A stretch of 64,000 nucleotides of DNA from Streptomyces sp. NBC_01689. Lineage in GTDB: Bacteria > Actinomycetota > Actinomycetes > Streptomycetales > Streptomycetaceae. Under the pieces are notes generated by a model that saw nothing but the letters and a program-made list of their open reading frames with translations, made no database searches and was not told the origin of the DNA. The stretch is taken from the NCBI RefSeq assembly GCF_036250675.1, contig NZ_CP109592.1, positions 8,370,001 to 8,434,000 on the forward strand. Direction: 5' to 3'. Both the position numbers and the translations under genes were made by a program. Below are positions 25,523 through 35,269 of the stretch, piece after piece (position 1 is the first letter of the stretch; each line of letters begins with the position of its first letter).

Positions 25523-26647
25523 GTGAGCAGCCCCCAGCAGATCCGGACCGGCGAGACCCTCGACGTCGACCACAGCGACGCGCGGTACCGGACCTGGCTC
25601 AAAGAGGCCGTCCGCAAAGTGCACGCCGACGCGAACCGCTCCGCCGACACGCACCTGCTGCGCTTTCCGCTCCCCGAGGCGTGGGGCATTGACCTGTATC
25701 TGAAGGACGAGTCGACCCATCCCACCGGGAGCCTCAAGCACCGGCTGGCCCGTTCGCTCTTCCTCTACGGCCTGTGCAACGGGTGGGTCCGTCCGGGCCG
25801 TCCCGTGATCGAGGCCTCCAGCGGTTCGACGGCCGTCTCCGAGGCGTACTTCGCGAAGCTCGTCGGAGTGCCCTTCATCGCGGTGATGCCGCGCACGACG
25901 AGCGCCGAGAAGTGCCGCCTGATCGAATTCCACGGCGGGCAGTGCCACTTCGTGGACGACTCCCGCCGGATGTACGAGGAGGCCGCCGCCCTCGCGGTCG
26001 AGACCGGCGGCCACTACATGGACCAGTTCACCTACGCGGAACGGGCCACGGACTGGCGCGGGAACAACAACATCGCCGAATCCATCTTCCGGCAGCTGGA
26101 GTTGGAGCGCTTCCCGGAACCCACGTGGATCGTCGCCACGGCCGGTACCGGCGGCACCTCGGCGACGCTCGCGCGCTATGTCCACTACATGCAGTACGAC
26201 ACCCGTATCTGCGTGGCCGACCCGGAGAACTCGTGCTTCTTCGAGGGCTGGACCACCGGCGATCCGGAGGTCACCTACGACTGCGGCTCGCGGATCGAGG
26301 GCATCGGCCGGCCCCGGATGGAACCGAGTTTCGTACCCGGGGCCATCGACCGGATGATGAAGGTGCCCGACGCCGCGACCGTGGCGGCCGTGCGGGCGCT
26401 GGAACAGGCCATCGGGCGCAAGGCGGGCGGTTCGACCGGCACCGGGCTGTGGAGCGCGCTGAAGATCGTCGCCGAGATGGTGACCGAGGGACGCAACGGC
26501 AGTGTCGTGACGCTGCTGTGCGACCCGGGGGACCGGTATCTGGACAAGTACTACTCGGACACCTGGCTGGCCGATCAGGGTCTGGACATCGCGCCCTACA
26601 CCGCCGCCATCGCGTCGCTCCTGGAGACGGGCGTCTGGCCCGACTGA
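25523..26647 (+). CDS. PLP-dependent cysteine-synthase-family enzyme (Cds1-like)
   Basis: A 374-residue fold-type II PLP enzyme. The PLP lysine lies in [10 protein letters not shown], the phosphate-side Ser/Thr loop is [17 protein letters not shown], and [15 protein letters not shown] is the Gly-rich cofactor loop. Length and sequence resemble the mycobacterial Cds1 L-cysteine desulfhydrase group (Rv3684-like), which releases H2S, pyruvate and ammonia from cysteine, rather than CysK/CysM. That assignment is by recall. It stands alone between a hypothetical gene and the SRPBCC gene. Confidence 0.85.
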   Translation: MSSPQQIRTGETLDVDHSDARYRTWLKEAVRKVHADANRSADTHLLRFPLPEAWGIDLYLKDESTHPTGSLKHRLARSLFLYGLCNGWVRPGRPVIEASSGSTAVSEAYFAKLVGVPFIAVMPRTTSAEKCRLIEFHGGQCHFVDDSRRMYEEAAALAVETGGHYMDQFTYAERATDWRGNNNIAESIFRQLELERFPEPTWIVATAGTGGTSATLARYVHYMQYDTRICVADPENSCFFEGWTTGDPEVTYDCGSRIEGIGRPRMEPSFVPGAIDRMMKVPDAATVAAVRALEQAIGRKAGGSTGTGLWSALKIVAEMVTEGRNGSVVTLLCDPGDRYLDKYYSDTWLADQGLDIAPYTAAIASLLETGVWPD

Positions 26648-26839
26648 CCCCGCGTCGTGCGCGCACGCCGCGCCTACGGGGGTGACGGGTGTCGGAACCC
26701 CGGACACGGAGTCCTGGGCGCGGCTACCCGGAGCAGGTTCTCTTGTCGGGGTGTTCAACGCCCTTGATCCCGGTTGTCGTTCGCGTGGCACGGGGGCATA
26801 CGCCGTACGTACACATGCCGTTGCCGACCTGGTTCGGCA

Positions 26840-26924
26840 CCGGTCCGCCCCATGTACCGGTCCGCCTCACTCACCGGTTCGCCTCGTGCACTGGTCCGCC
26901 TCACGCGCCGGTCGGCTTCACGTG
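26840..26924. repeat. 17-bp degenerate tandem repeat, five copies
   Basis: Five adjacent 17-bp units related to CCGGTCCGCCTCACTCA begin at 26840, 26857, 26874, 26891 and 26908. The last overlaps the final 7 bases of the SRPBCC gene (its stop). The array lies between convergent genes. Confidence 0.8.
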
Positions 26925-27397
26925 CGTGCCGACTCCAGCCGTCGGTCCAGCGCCGTGACCGCGTCCCTGAACGCCCGGCCGAGACCCGGCCGGCCCACCT
27001 TGAGGGCCACCCGGAAGGGAGCGGTCCCGTCGGCGGCGAACGTCCAACGGACCCGCGTGCCCCGTCCCTCCGGCGTCAGCCGCCACTCCTCGGCCAGCGC
27101 ACGGGCGCCGGGCGCGTTCGTGACGTCCACCCGGTACGCGTACACCTCCGGGGGCTCGGAGACGAGCACGGTCTCCTGGAAGCGCGTGCCCCCGCGGAGC
27201 CGGACCTCCCGCCCGGTGCCGTCCCCGCTCGGCCGGGCGAGCGTCACCGCCGAGAACCATTCGCTCCATCCGGACACGTCCTCGGCAAGTGCCCGGAAGA
27301 CGGCCTCGGGAGGCGCGCTCATCCCGCGGGTGAACACCAGACGCAGGGGAGCGGTCCCGGTGAAGTCGGGACCCACCGGGCGCAGACGGTGTGCCAT
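26918..27397 (-). CDS. SRPBCC (START-like) protein
   Basis: A 159-residue protein with the polyketide-cyclase/START-like layout: LVFTRGMSAPPEAVFRALAE at about 19-38, WSEWF (near 45), an RLRGGTRFQETVLVSEPP strand pair, and the C-terminal helix LGRAFRDAVTALDRRLE that closes the hydrophobic pocket. The start at 27397 is preceded by AGGGGG. Such proteins bind small hydrophobic ligands or act as cyclases; nothing nearby names the ligand. Confidence 0.82.
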   Translation of the reverse strand: MAHRLRPVGPDFTGTAPLRLVFTRGMSAPPEAVFRALAEDVSGWSEWFSAVTLARPSGDGTGREVRLRGGTRFQETVLVSEPPEVYAYRVDVTNAPGARALAEEWRLTPEGRGTRVRWTFAADGTAPFRVALKVGRPGLGRAFRDAVTALDRRLESART

Positions 27398-27506
27398 GGA
27401 CGAAACCCCCTGACGGGAACGGAGTCCCGGGCGTGGGCCGACAGCGGCCGGAGCGCACCCGCACCGGCTCCCCGCACGGGCGGCGAAAACCTTAGCTGAC
27501 GAGTCG

Positions 27507-28337
27507 TCAGATGTCTGTAGGGTCCGCCGGTTCACCGGCCACCACGAGGTTGGTCGGGTGCTCGGCGATCTGGGCGCGTGCCTCGGCCGGCAGCCCGGCG
27601 TCCGTCACCAGCGTGTCGACCTGATCCAGCGCGGCGAACGAACTCAGCCCCACCGTGCCCCACTTGGTGTGGTCCGCGATCACCACGACACGCCGCGCGG
27701 ACTGCACCAGCCGCCGGTTGGTCTCCGCCTCGGCCAGGTTCGGGGTGGACAGACCCGCCTCCACGGATATCCCGTGCACCCCCAGGAAGAGCACGTCGAA
27801 ATGGAGCGCGGCGATCGCCTGGTCGGCCACCGGGCCGACGAGCGAGTCCGAGGGCGTGCGCACCCCACCGGTCAGCACGACCGTGGCCGCGCCCTGCCGC
27901 TGACCGGTCAGGCGCTGCGCGGCGTGGAACACGTCGGCCACCCGCACCGAGTTGGTGACCACGGTCAGGTCCGGCACGTCCAGGAGACGCTGGGCCAGTG
28001 CGTACGTCGTCGTACCGCCCGAGAGCGCGATCGCGGTACCCGGCGCGACCAGCTCGGCCGCGGCCCGCGCGATGTCCTCCTTGGCGGTCAGCTCCAGGCC
28101 CGACTTGGCCTCGAACCCCGGCTCGTGCGTACTCGCCTCGGCCACCGGCACCGCGCCGCCGTGCACCTTCTCCACCATGCCCTGGCGCGCCAAGGCGTCG
28201 AGGTCACGGCGGACCGTCATGTCGGAGACTCCGAGCCTGCGCGTCAGTTCGTTCACCCTGACGCCGCCCCGGCGCCGCACCTCGTCGAGGATCAGGGCGC
28301 GACGCTGCTCCGCGAGAAGGTTCTGATTCTCACTCAC
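27507..28337 (-). CDS. DeoR-family transcriptional regulator
   Basis: A 276-residue regulator. The N-terminal winged helix is RRALILDEVRRRGGVRVNEL followed by GVSDMTVRRDLDAL, then the linker VEKVHGGAV typical of DeoR. The C-terminal effector domain has LSGGTTTYALAQRL and VVVIADHTKWG, which bind phosphorylated sugar derivatives in this family. The GTG at 28337 follows CCGGAG; the open frame further upstream is not protein-like. No sugar operon is adjacent, so its target is unknown. It is divergent from the large membrane hydrolase gene. Confidence 0.88.
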   Translation of the reverse strand: MSENQNLLAEQRRALILDEVRRRGGVRVNELTRRLGVSDMTVRRDLDALARQGMVEKVHGGAVPVAEASTHEPGFEAKSGLELTAKEDIARAAAELVAPGTAIALSGGTTTYALAQRLLDVPDLTVVTNSVRVADVFHAAQRLTGQRQGAATVVLTGGVRTPSDSLVGPVADQAIAALHFDVLFLGVHGISVEAGLSTPNLAEAETNRRLVQSARRVVVIADHTKWGTVGLSSFAALDQVDTLVTDAGLPAEARAQIAEHPTNLVVAGEPADPTDI

Positions 28338-28615
28338 GTCCGCTCCGGTCCTTCCGTCCGACCTGCCCGACACACCGTCCGTACCCACTCCCACGTGGCC
28401 ATTCTCCTCCCCGAGGCCTGTAGGACGCCCCATCCTCGCACGGGGCACCGACAGACACGCCACTCCCTGTGAGGACACCGCTCACCTCTCCGCGCGCCTC
28501 TGTCACACATATCGGGGAGATTCCGTGACCCTCGGTGCGGGCGCGGCTCCCGGCGGAGATCCTTGTTCCTGCCCATGACAAGGGCGACGGACACGGCACG
28601 GGGGAAGCACGGACT

Positions 28616-31015
28616 GTGGAGCGCGCACACGAACAGACCTCGGCGGGGGAGCTCACCGGTCCCGCGCAACGGCCCGAAGTGGCCGAGACCGCCCTCGAAC
28701 TCCTGGTCCACGGGGTCGGCGGCACCACACCCGAGGAGATGCTGGACGATCCGCGCACGGTGCGGATCAGCGGCGACGATGTCGCGGCCGTCCACCGGCG
28801 CCGTGCGGACGTGGACGCCGAGCGGCGCCCCGACGACTACCGCGGCAGACCGGTCCCCGAGGCCTATGTGTGGTGCAACCTCACCTCCGGCAACGGCGCC
28901 CGCGCCCTGTGGCTGCTGTTGCTGCCCTTCATGGTCGTCAACCTCGCCCACTGGATGCGCCCGGCCGGCCGCGGCCGCCGCGGCGCGGTCCGTCTGTACG
29001 GGCTGCTCGTCCGGCTGACCGGGCTCACCCTGACCGTCCTGCTGGTCGCCGCCGCCTGCGAGGTCGCCCTCGACCTGGCCGCCTGGCAGTGCACGGGCAC
29101 GCGCGCGTGCGCCAGGGAGCACACCTGGCTGGCCTTCCTCTCCCCGGACCTGTCGCAGGACGGCTGGTGGAGCGCGCCCGGCCGTCGCCTCGCCCTGGCC
29201 TGCCTGGTGCCCACCGTCCTCATCTGTCTGCTGTGGTACCTGTCCCACCGCACCTGGAGCGCGTACGAGTCCCAGCAGCCGGTGTCCCGCGCGGCCGAGC
29301 CCGAGGAGGAGACCGACCGCACCGCGCTCGGCCGCCCCGGCTTCTGGTACGGGCGCCGGCTGGTCGCCCGGCTGCGCGCGGCGCACACCGCCGCGGGTCT
29401 GCTGACCGTCACTGCCGCGGTCGGCGGACCCGCCGCCCGTTTCGACACCGGGGCCGGAGGTCCTGTCCTGCTCGACACCCTGGGACGGCTGCTGCACACC
29501 GCCCTCGCCGTCGGCGCGTTCGTCGTGCTGTGGGTGGTCTGCCGCCGCGGACGCAGCGAGCACCGGCTCGACCGGGAACTGGACGCGACACTCGTGCGCG
29601 CGCTGCCCTTGGGCACGAGCGTCCTGCTCGCCCTCACCGTGCTCTACGCCGGCTGGTCACGGGCCGGCTGGCGGTCGACGGGCCGGCTGCCCGGCGACGC
29701 GGTCTTCGGCGGCATCGCCCTCGCCCAGGTGCTGCTCGTCGTCGCGCTCGGCGCGGTGGCCGGCGTCCTGCACCGCCCCCTCGCGGGGAACGCCGGTTCC
29801 GTACGCGCGGGGGAGACCGCCGGCGACACCCGCACGGCGATGCGCGGTCTGGCCGGACCCGCCGTCGCGATGCTGTCCTGCGCGCTGGGCGGTGTGATGT
29901 CCGGCGGAGTGGCCCAGCGCGTCGCGGACTGGCTGGACGGCACCCGGGGCACCCTGCCGGGGCCACCCGTCCTGCTGACCTGGCAGGCCTCCGTGATCCC
30001 GGTGACCCTGCTCGTCTTCCTCGGACTCTGCGGCCGCCTGGCCGTGCGCACCCTGCGTCTGCGCGCCCGCGAGACGCGCACGGTCGAACACCACTACCGG
30101 GGGGAGCACAAGGACAGGGCCCGCACCCGCCGCATCGCCGGCACCCGCGCCATGGCCACGCTCACCGACCGGGCCCCCCTCGTCGTCGGGACCGTCTCCT
30201 TCGTGACGCTGCTCCTCGGTTCCGGAGCGCTGGTGGGCGCGCTGACGACCGGCGACACACCGGCAGGCGCCGCGCGCGGATCGTACGCCTTCGTCCACGG
30301 CGCCGCCGAGGCCGCGCAGTCCCTCGGCTCCTGGCTGATCGGACTCGGTTTCATACTGCTCGTCACCTCGGGACGGCGGGCCTACAAGGACCCCGGGGCC
30401 CGCCGCACCATCGGCATCCTGTGGGACGTCGGCACCTTCTGGCCGCGTGCCGCCCACCCCTTCGCGCCGCCCTGCTACGCGGAGCGTGCCGTGCCCGACC
30501 TGACCTGGCGCATGGTCACGTGGACCCGTGCCACCGGCGGTCGGCTCGTGCTGTCCGGACACTCGCAGGGCAGTGTGCTGGCCGCCGCCGCGGCCTGGCA
30601 GCTGAAGCCCTCGGTCCGCGGACGGGTCGCCCTGCTCACCTACGGCTCACCGCTGGAGAGGCTCTACGGGCGCTGGTTCCCCGCCCACTTCGGGCCCGCG
30701 GCCCTGGCCTCCCTGCACCAGGACGTGGACCGCTGGCGCAACCTGTACCGGCTCACCGACCCCATCGGGGGCCCCGTACGCCTGCCCGGGGACTGCGGGC
30801 CCCAGGTCGACCGGGCTCCCCTGGACGACCCGCTCGCCTACGGACGCACCCTGGAGCATCCGCTGCCCGCCCCGATCCTCGGCCACTCCGACTACCGGGC
30901 GGACCCGGCCTTCGCGGAGGAACGGGAGCGGCTGCTGGCGCGGTTGCGGCACGAGGTGCCGGGCCCGCGCCCGGACGGGGACGCTCAGGGCAGCTCGGGA
31001 AGGTCGTCCGCGTAG
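28616..31015 (+). CDS. Large membrane protein with C-terminal alpha/beta-hydrolase motif
   Basis: A 799-residue protein. An early LLVHGVGG (around residue 30) looks like a hydrolase HG loop. It is followed by roughly eight to ten hydrophobic segments between residues 95 and 600, and then by VLSGHSQGSVLAAAAA near 645, a Ser nucleophile elbow. The hydrolase domain therefore appears split around the membrane part. The GTG start follows GGGGGAAG. The last 31 nt overlap the convergent beta-helix/AAA gene. A membrane lipase/esterase is likely; the substrate is unknown. Confidence 0.8.
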   Translation: MERAHEQTSAGELTGPAQRPEVAETALELLVHGVGGTTPEEMLDDPRTVRISGDDVAAVHRRRADVDAERRPDDYRGRPVPEAYVWCNLTSGNGARALWLLLLPFMVVNLAHWMRPAGRGRRGAVRLYGLLVRLTGLTLTVLLVAAACEVALDLAAWQCTGTRACAREHTWLAFLSPDLSQDGWWSAPGRRLALACLVPTVLICLLWYLSHRTWSAYESQQPVSRAAEPEEETDRTALGRPGFWYGRRLVARLRAAHTAAGLLTVTAAVGGPAARFDTGAGGPVLLDTLGRLLHTALAVGAFVVLWVVCRRGRSEHRLDRELDATLVRALPLGTSVLLALTVLYAGWSRAGWRSTGRLPGDAVFGGIALAQVLLVVALGAVAGVLHRPLAGNAGSVRAGETAGDTRTAMRGLAGPAVAMLSCALGGVMSGGVAQRVADWLDGTRGTLPGPPVLLTWQASVIPVTLLVFLGLCGRLAVRTLRLRARETRTVEHHYRGEHKDRARTRRIAGTRAMATLTDRAPLVVGTVSFVTLLLGSGALVGALTTGDTPAGAARGSYAFVHGAAEAAQSLGSWLIGLGFILLVTSGRRAYKDPGARRTIGILWDVGTFWPRAAHPFAPPCYAERAVPDLTWRMVTWTRATGGRLVLSGHSQGSVLAAAAAWQLKPSVRGRVALLTYGSPLERLYGRWFPAHFGPAALASLHQDVDRWRNLYRLTDPIGGPVRLPGDCGPQVDRAPLDDPLAYGRTLEHPLPAPILGHSDYRADPAFAEERERLLARLRHEVPGPRPDGDAQGSSGRSSA

Positions 31016-33411
31016 AGCAGGGTCAGGTCCTCGGTGCTCGGTTCGTCGAGCTGGGCGACCCGGCCCGCGTGCCGTTCGACCATCGCCTCGAAAGTCTGCC
31101 GCGCGGTGCGGCCGTTGCCGAACGCGGGCCCCTTGGGGATCGCCGTGAAGTACTTCAGCAGCGCTTCGGCCGCCCCGGCCCCGAGGCTGTACTCGTGCTC
31201 CTCGGCCTGCTGCTCGACGATCCGCAGGAGTTCCTCGGGCATGTAGTCGCCGAAGGTGATGGTCCGTGAGAAACGGGACGCCACACCGGGGTTGACCGTG
31301 AGGAAGCGCTCCATCTCGGCCGTGTAGCCCGCGACGATCACGACGACCGCCTCCCGGTGGTCCTCCATCAGTTTGACGAGCGTGTCGATGGCCTCGCGCC
31401 CGAAGTCGCGCCCCGAGTCCTCCGGCGACAGCGCGTACGCCTCGTCGATGAAGAGCACACCTCCGCGGGCCCGGTCGAAGGCCTCCTGGGTGCGGATCGC
31501 CGTGGAGCCGATGTGCTCGCCGACCAGGTCCACACGGGAGACCTCGACCAGATGGCCCTTCTCCAGGACACCGAGCGAGGCGAGGATCTCGCCGTACAGC
31601 CGGGCGACCGTCGTCTTGCCGGTGCCGGGGGAGCCGGTGAAGACCAGATGGCGGCGTGCCGAGGCGGCCTTGAGGCCCGCCTCCTGACGCCGGCGGCCCA
31701 CCTCGATCATGTCGGTGAGGGCGCGTACCTCGCGCTTGACGCTCTCCAGGCCGACCAGCGCGTCCAGTTCGCCGAGGACGGCCTTGGAGGGACGGGCGGG
31801 CTCGGGCTCCGGGACGGCGGCGGGTGACTCCTGCTCCGTGCTGCGCTGGCCCGGGATCGCGCCGAGCAGACCGGTGGACGGGCCGGACGTCTGCACGGCC
31901 GTCTCGGGGGCCGGGGACCGCACCCCGGCGCTCTCGTCGCTCGTGCAGTCCTCGACGACCGGGCCGCCCCCCGCCGCGTTGCCGCCGTCGGCGAACTCGT
32001 AGCCGCCGCGCGCGCACCGTTCCGTACGGCATTTCCTCAGTGTCGCCCGGCAGCCGTCGATGACATGGAAGCCGTAGCCCCCGCTGCCCGTCACCCGGCA
32101 GTGGTGGAAGCTGCCGCGCCCGCCCGCCGACACGTAGAAGCCGGCCTCCGCGGGGGAGTCGACCGTGCAGCGTTCGATGGTGGGGTCGGCGCCCTTGGTG
32201 ACGATGACCCCGGTCTGGGTGCCGTCGACGGTGCAGCCCGACAGGGTCCCGCCGCTTCCGTGGTCACGGAACCAGGCGCCCGTCGCGGCGTCCCGGATAC
32301 GGCAGTCGTCGAGCTGCGCGGTGGCGCCGTCGCTCACCGAGACGGCGGTGTTGCGCACTTGGGAGAGATCGCTGTCGACGACGTCCACCCGTGAACCGCG
32401 GTCGAGGACGAACAGGGCGTCCGGCACGTCGTGCACCCGGCACGACTCCAGCACGGCGGTGGCGCCGTCGCTGACCCAGACCGCGGGGTAGTCGCCCGTG
32501 CTGTCGAAGATCTCGCACTGGTTGGCGTCGACACGGGTGCCCGGGTCCCACACCGACAGGCCGTTGCGTCCGAACTTGCGGACGGTGGTGCGGGTGAGGG
32601 TGAGGACCGAGCGGGAGCGCAGGTCGACCGCGTTCTCCGGGATGTCGTGGATGCGGCAGTCGGCGAGCGTGAGCACCGCGTCCGTGTCCAGCGTGACGCC
32701 GTCCGAGGTCGTTCGGTGCACATCGCAGTCGGTGAGGTGGGCGGCGGCCCGTCCGGTGATCTGCACCCCGGAGCCCTTGACCTCGTAGACCTCGCAACCG
32801 ACCGCCTCCAGCGAGGAGTTCTCGCCGGTGGCCGACAGGCCGGCGCCCGAGGTGTGGTGCACCCGGCAGCGCTCCAGGCGGGGACGGCCGCCGCCGCGGA
32901 CCGCGACGCCCGACTGTCCGGCCGAGACGACCTCGCACTCCTCGAACACCCCACCGCCGCCGTCGAGTACGGCGATGCCGACGCCCGCGGGATTGTCGAC
33001 CGTGCAGCGGCGCACCGTCGGACGCGCGTCCCCGCGCACCTCGATGCCCGCCGAGGAGCGGGTGACGATCCGCACGTCCAGCAGCTCGGGGGTGCCCTCC
33101 TCGACGAGCAGCGCGGGTGCGGCCGAGTCCTGGCCCTCCACGTGCAGGTCCTGGACGACGGCGGAGGCACGGACGGTCAACGGGACCCCGTCGACCGGCG
33201 CGATGCGCACGGAGCCGGGCGAGCCCTCGGGGCCGCGCAGCGTCACCGCGCGCTCGACGACGAGGTTCTCCCGGTAGGTGCCGGGGGCGACGGTGAGCAC
33301 GTCTCCGTCGGCTGCCGCTTCCAGGGCCGCGGCCAGTGATGCGTACTCTCCCGTGCGGCGCCGCCACCGCGAGGTGCCGGTGTGCGTCACCTGGACCGTG
33401 CCCTGTGCCAT
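30985..33411 (-). CDS. Right-handed beta-helix protein fused to a CbxX/EccA-type AAA ATPase
   Basis: An 808-residue fusion. Residues about 20-480 are a parallel beta-helix of roughly 22-residue rungs with repeated patterns such as SVRIAPVDGVPL, RCTVDNPAGVGI and DCRIHDIPENAV, the layout of pectate-lyase/NosD-like repeats. A Pro-rich linker (about 490-545) leads to an AAA+ module with LDALVGLESVKREVRAL, Walker A GSPGTGKTT (near 592-600), Walker B FIDEAYAL (near 653) and SRFSRTI, resembling CbxX/CfqX and EccA. There is no signal peptide, so it is cytoplasmic. The ATPase may remodel a partner recognised by the helix. It is not an obvious type VII secretion locus. Confidence 0.87.
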   Translation of the reverse strand: MAQGTVQVTHTGTSRWRRRTGEYASLAAALEAAADGDVLTVAPGTYRENLVVERAVTLRGPEGSPGSVRIAPVDGVPLTVRASAVVQDLHVEGQDSAAPALLVEEGTPELLDVRIVTRSSAGIEVRGDARPTVRRCTVDNPAGVGIAVLDGGGGVFEECEVVSAGQSGVAVRGGGRPRLERCRVHHTSGAGLSATGENSSLEAVGCEVYEVKGSGVQITGRAAAHLTDCDVHRTTSDGVTLDTDAVLTLADCRIHDIPENAVDLRSRSVLTLTRTTVRKFGRNGLSVWDPGTRVDANQCEIFDSTGDYPAVWVSDGATAVLESCRVHDVPDALFVLDRGSRVDVVDSDLSQVRNTAVSVSDGATAQLDDCRIRDAATGAWFRDHGSGGTLSGCTVDGTQTGVIVTKGADPTIERCTVDSPAEAGFYVSAGGRGSFHHCRVTGSGGYGFHVIDGCRATLRKCRTERCARGGYEFADGGNAAGGGPVVEDCTSDESAGVRSPAPETAVQTSGPSTGLLGAIPGQRSTEQESPAAVPEPEPARPSKAVLGELDALVGLESVKREVRALTDMIEVGRRRQEAGLKAASARRHLVFTGSPGTGKTTVARLYGEILASLGVLEKGHLVEVSRVDLVGEHIGSTAIRTQEAFDRARGGVLFIDEAYALSPEDSGRDFGREAIDTLVKLMEDHREAVVVIVAGYTAEMERFLTVNPGVASRFSRTITFGDYMPEELLRIVEQQAEEHEYSLGAGAAEALLKYFTAIPKGPAFGNGRTARQTFEAMVERHAGRVAQLDEPSTEDLTLLYADDLPELP

Positions 33412-33569
33412 GGCGCTGTTCTGCCCCCACCTCGTCGTACGCGGGTCCTGCGAGGCCGTGCTGAAACGCCGTCGCGATCAAGAACACCTTCTCACGACGA
33501 TGCCGAGCAGTCCGGCCGTCCCACCGTAGCGTGCGCGGGGACGGAGGGTTGACCGGAGCGGGAAGGCGG

Positions 33570-34175
33570 TCAGCTGCCGGCGCCCGTCCTGCCCCAGTCC
33601 GGGCCCGCCCGGTCCCAGGCCTGATCCCAACGCGCGTACCGGCCCAGGACCATGCGCCACAGGACCAGACGCCGTGCCGCCTCCAGGAGCACCACCGTCA
33701 TGAGGGCCGCGCCGATCCCCGCCAGCACCGCGTGCGTCGTCGCGGTGGCGGCGTCCAGGGGGCGGCCGACCATGTGCCCGTGCCGGTCGGTCCAGAGCGC
33801 GAAGTGATCGCCCCGGTGCGGGGATCTGAGCACCGTGACCACTCTGCCGCGGTGCGCCGAGCCGTCCGGCGCGGTCCAGTCGGCGAGCACGCGGCTGTGC
33901 GGGTCCTGTGCCGAGGAGGCCTCGGGGTCGGGCTCCAGGGGCGCGCGCGACAGCTTCCGGACCACGGTGGCCACCACCTCGTGGCGGTCCCGGTGCTGGT
34001 CCCGGACGGACTGCTGGAGGGCGTGCTCGGCGGCGCCTCCGGCGGCGACGCCGGCCAGCGGGGCGACGACGGCGATCAGTACGAGGGTGAGCAGGGCCAG
34101 CCAGGCCTCGGCCCGATCGGTGCCACGGCGCAGCGGATTGTGCCGCCAGCGCCAGAGCCCGCAGAGTGCGCGCAT
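33570..34175 (-). CDS. Rv1733c-like transmembrane protein
   Basis: A 201-residue protein. It opens with LWRWRHNPLRRGTDRAEAW, the signature start of the mycobacterial Rv1733c family as found in Streptomyces. It has two membrane segments (about 24-48 and 147-170) with a polar, probably external, domain between them. The function is not known in either genus. It lies 158 nt upstream of the beta-helix/AAA gene on the opposite side of that gene's start, on the same strand. Confidence 0.82.
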   Translation of the reverse strand: MRALCGLWRWRHNPLRRGTDRAEAWLALLTLVLIAVVAPLAGVAAGGAAEHALQQSVRDQHRDRHEVVATVVRKLSRAPLEPDPEASSAQDPHSRVLADWTAPDGSAHRGRVVTVLRSPHRGDHFALWTDRHGHMVGRPLDAATATTHAVLAGIGAALMTVVLLEAARRLVLWRMVLGRYARWDQAWDRAGPDWGRTGAGS

Positions 34176-34397
34176 CTCCGTGCCCCCTTCCGCCTTCCGT
34201 GTCCGTGATAACCCCCGGCGGAGCCGTTCACCCGCGGACCCGGGAAGGAGAGAGCGAAATCACCCCTCCCGCGGTTCCCGCGGTTCTCTCATGAACTTCT
34301 CACACGGTCTCAACGCCCGTGCCCGGTGCCCGGGTTCCCGCGCGCGGGGCTCGCGCGGAACACGGAGCCCGGGGATGACCGAAACCCGGCGCGCCGG

Positions 34398-35225
34398 TCA
34401 GGTGACGACCGTGACCGGGTCGCCGACGCGGACCACGCCGGTGGCCTCCGGCACCAGATTCTGTCCGAAGATCAGCCGGGACCCGAAGCGCCGGTGACGC
34501 CCCAGCGTGCGCAGGGGTTCCCTGCCGCGCTCGGCGGTCTCCTGGTCGGTGGTGGTCACGACGCAGCGGCCGCACGTCCTGGCGACCCGGAAGGAGACGT
34601 CGCCGATCGTGACGCGGGTCCAGTCGTCCTCGGCCCAGGCCTCGGTGCCCGCCACCACCACGTTCGGCCGGAAGCGGTTCATCGGGAGCGGGCCCTCGTG
34701 GGCGTGGTCACCCCCGGCGATCAGGGAGTTGAGCGCGTCGAGCGAGGCGAGGGTGGTGACCAGCAGCGGATAGCCGTCCGCGAGGCTCACGGTCTCGCCC
34801 GGTCGCCCGTACCGCGGGTCCACCGGTCTGCGGGCGGCGGGGTCGTCCAGGTGGACGAGGCGTGTCTCGGATCCCAGGTACGTGCTGCACCAGACGTGCG
34901 CGGCGGTACCGGCGAGGACCGCCTCCACCTTGTCGCCGAAGAGGTCCAGCGTGACACGGTCCGCGGCCGCCGGATCCGGGACGGGGACGTCCAGTGACGC
35001 CCGTCCGGGGGCGGACAGCCGGACACCGCCGGGCAGAAGCTCGGCGGCGGCCAGTGCCAGACGCGGTCGCCCGCGCTGGGTGACGACCTTTCCCCCGTCG
35101 TCGATCAGTGCCCAGCGCCGGTCCCCGGCCAGTCCCCAGGGCTCCACCACGGCGTCCCGGGGCGACCGACCTCGCAGCGCCTTGACCGGATGGACGTGGA
35201 TCGAGTGCAGCTCCGCGTTCCCCAT
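34398..35225 (-). CDS. MOSC-domain protein (YcbX/mARC-like)
   Basis: A 275-residue protein with an N-terminal MOSC_N beta-barrel (IHVHPVKALRG near 8-18, WGLAGDRRWAL) and a C-terminal MOSC domain (RFRPNVVV, W-x-R-V-x-IG, FRVARTCGRCVVTTTD). In YcbX and mitochondrial mARC a Cys in that region ligates the molybdenum cofactor, and two Cys are present here. These enzymes reduce N-hydroxylated compounds. The MGNAELHS start at 35225 gives a normal N-terminus; the frame is open further upstream only as a shadow of the next gene. Confidence 0.88.
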   Translation of the reverse strand: MGNAELHSIHVHPVKALRGRSPRDAVVEPWGLAGDRRWALIDDGGKVVTQRGRPRLALAAAELLPGGVRLSAPGRASLDVPVPDPAAADRVTLDLFGDKVEAVLAGTAAHVWCSTYLGSETRLVHLDDPAARRPVDPRYGRPGETVSLADGYPLLVTTLASLDALNSLIAGGDHAHEGPLPMNRFRPNVVVAGTEAWAEDDWTRVTIGDVSFRVARTCGRCVVTTTDQETAERGREPLRTLGRHRRFGSRLIFGQNLVPEATGVVRVGDPVTVVT

Positions 35226-35269
35226 GGCGCCATCGTGCCAGGTGGCGCCGGTGTCTCCGTCCCGTGACC

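Noticed and set aside
24836..26791. 651-residue minus-strand open frame
   Set aside because: Only the last 107 codons look like a protein; the rest is antisense to the Cds1-like gene and intergenic sequence.
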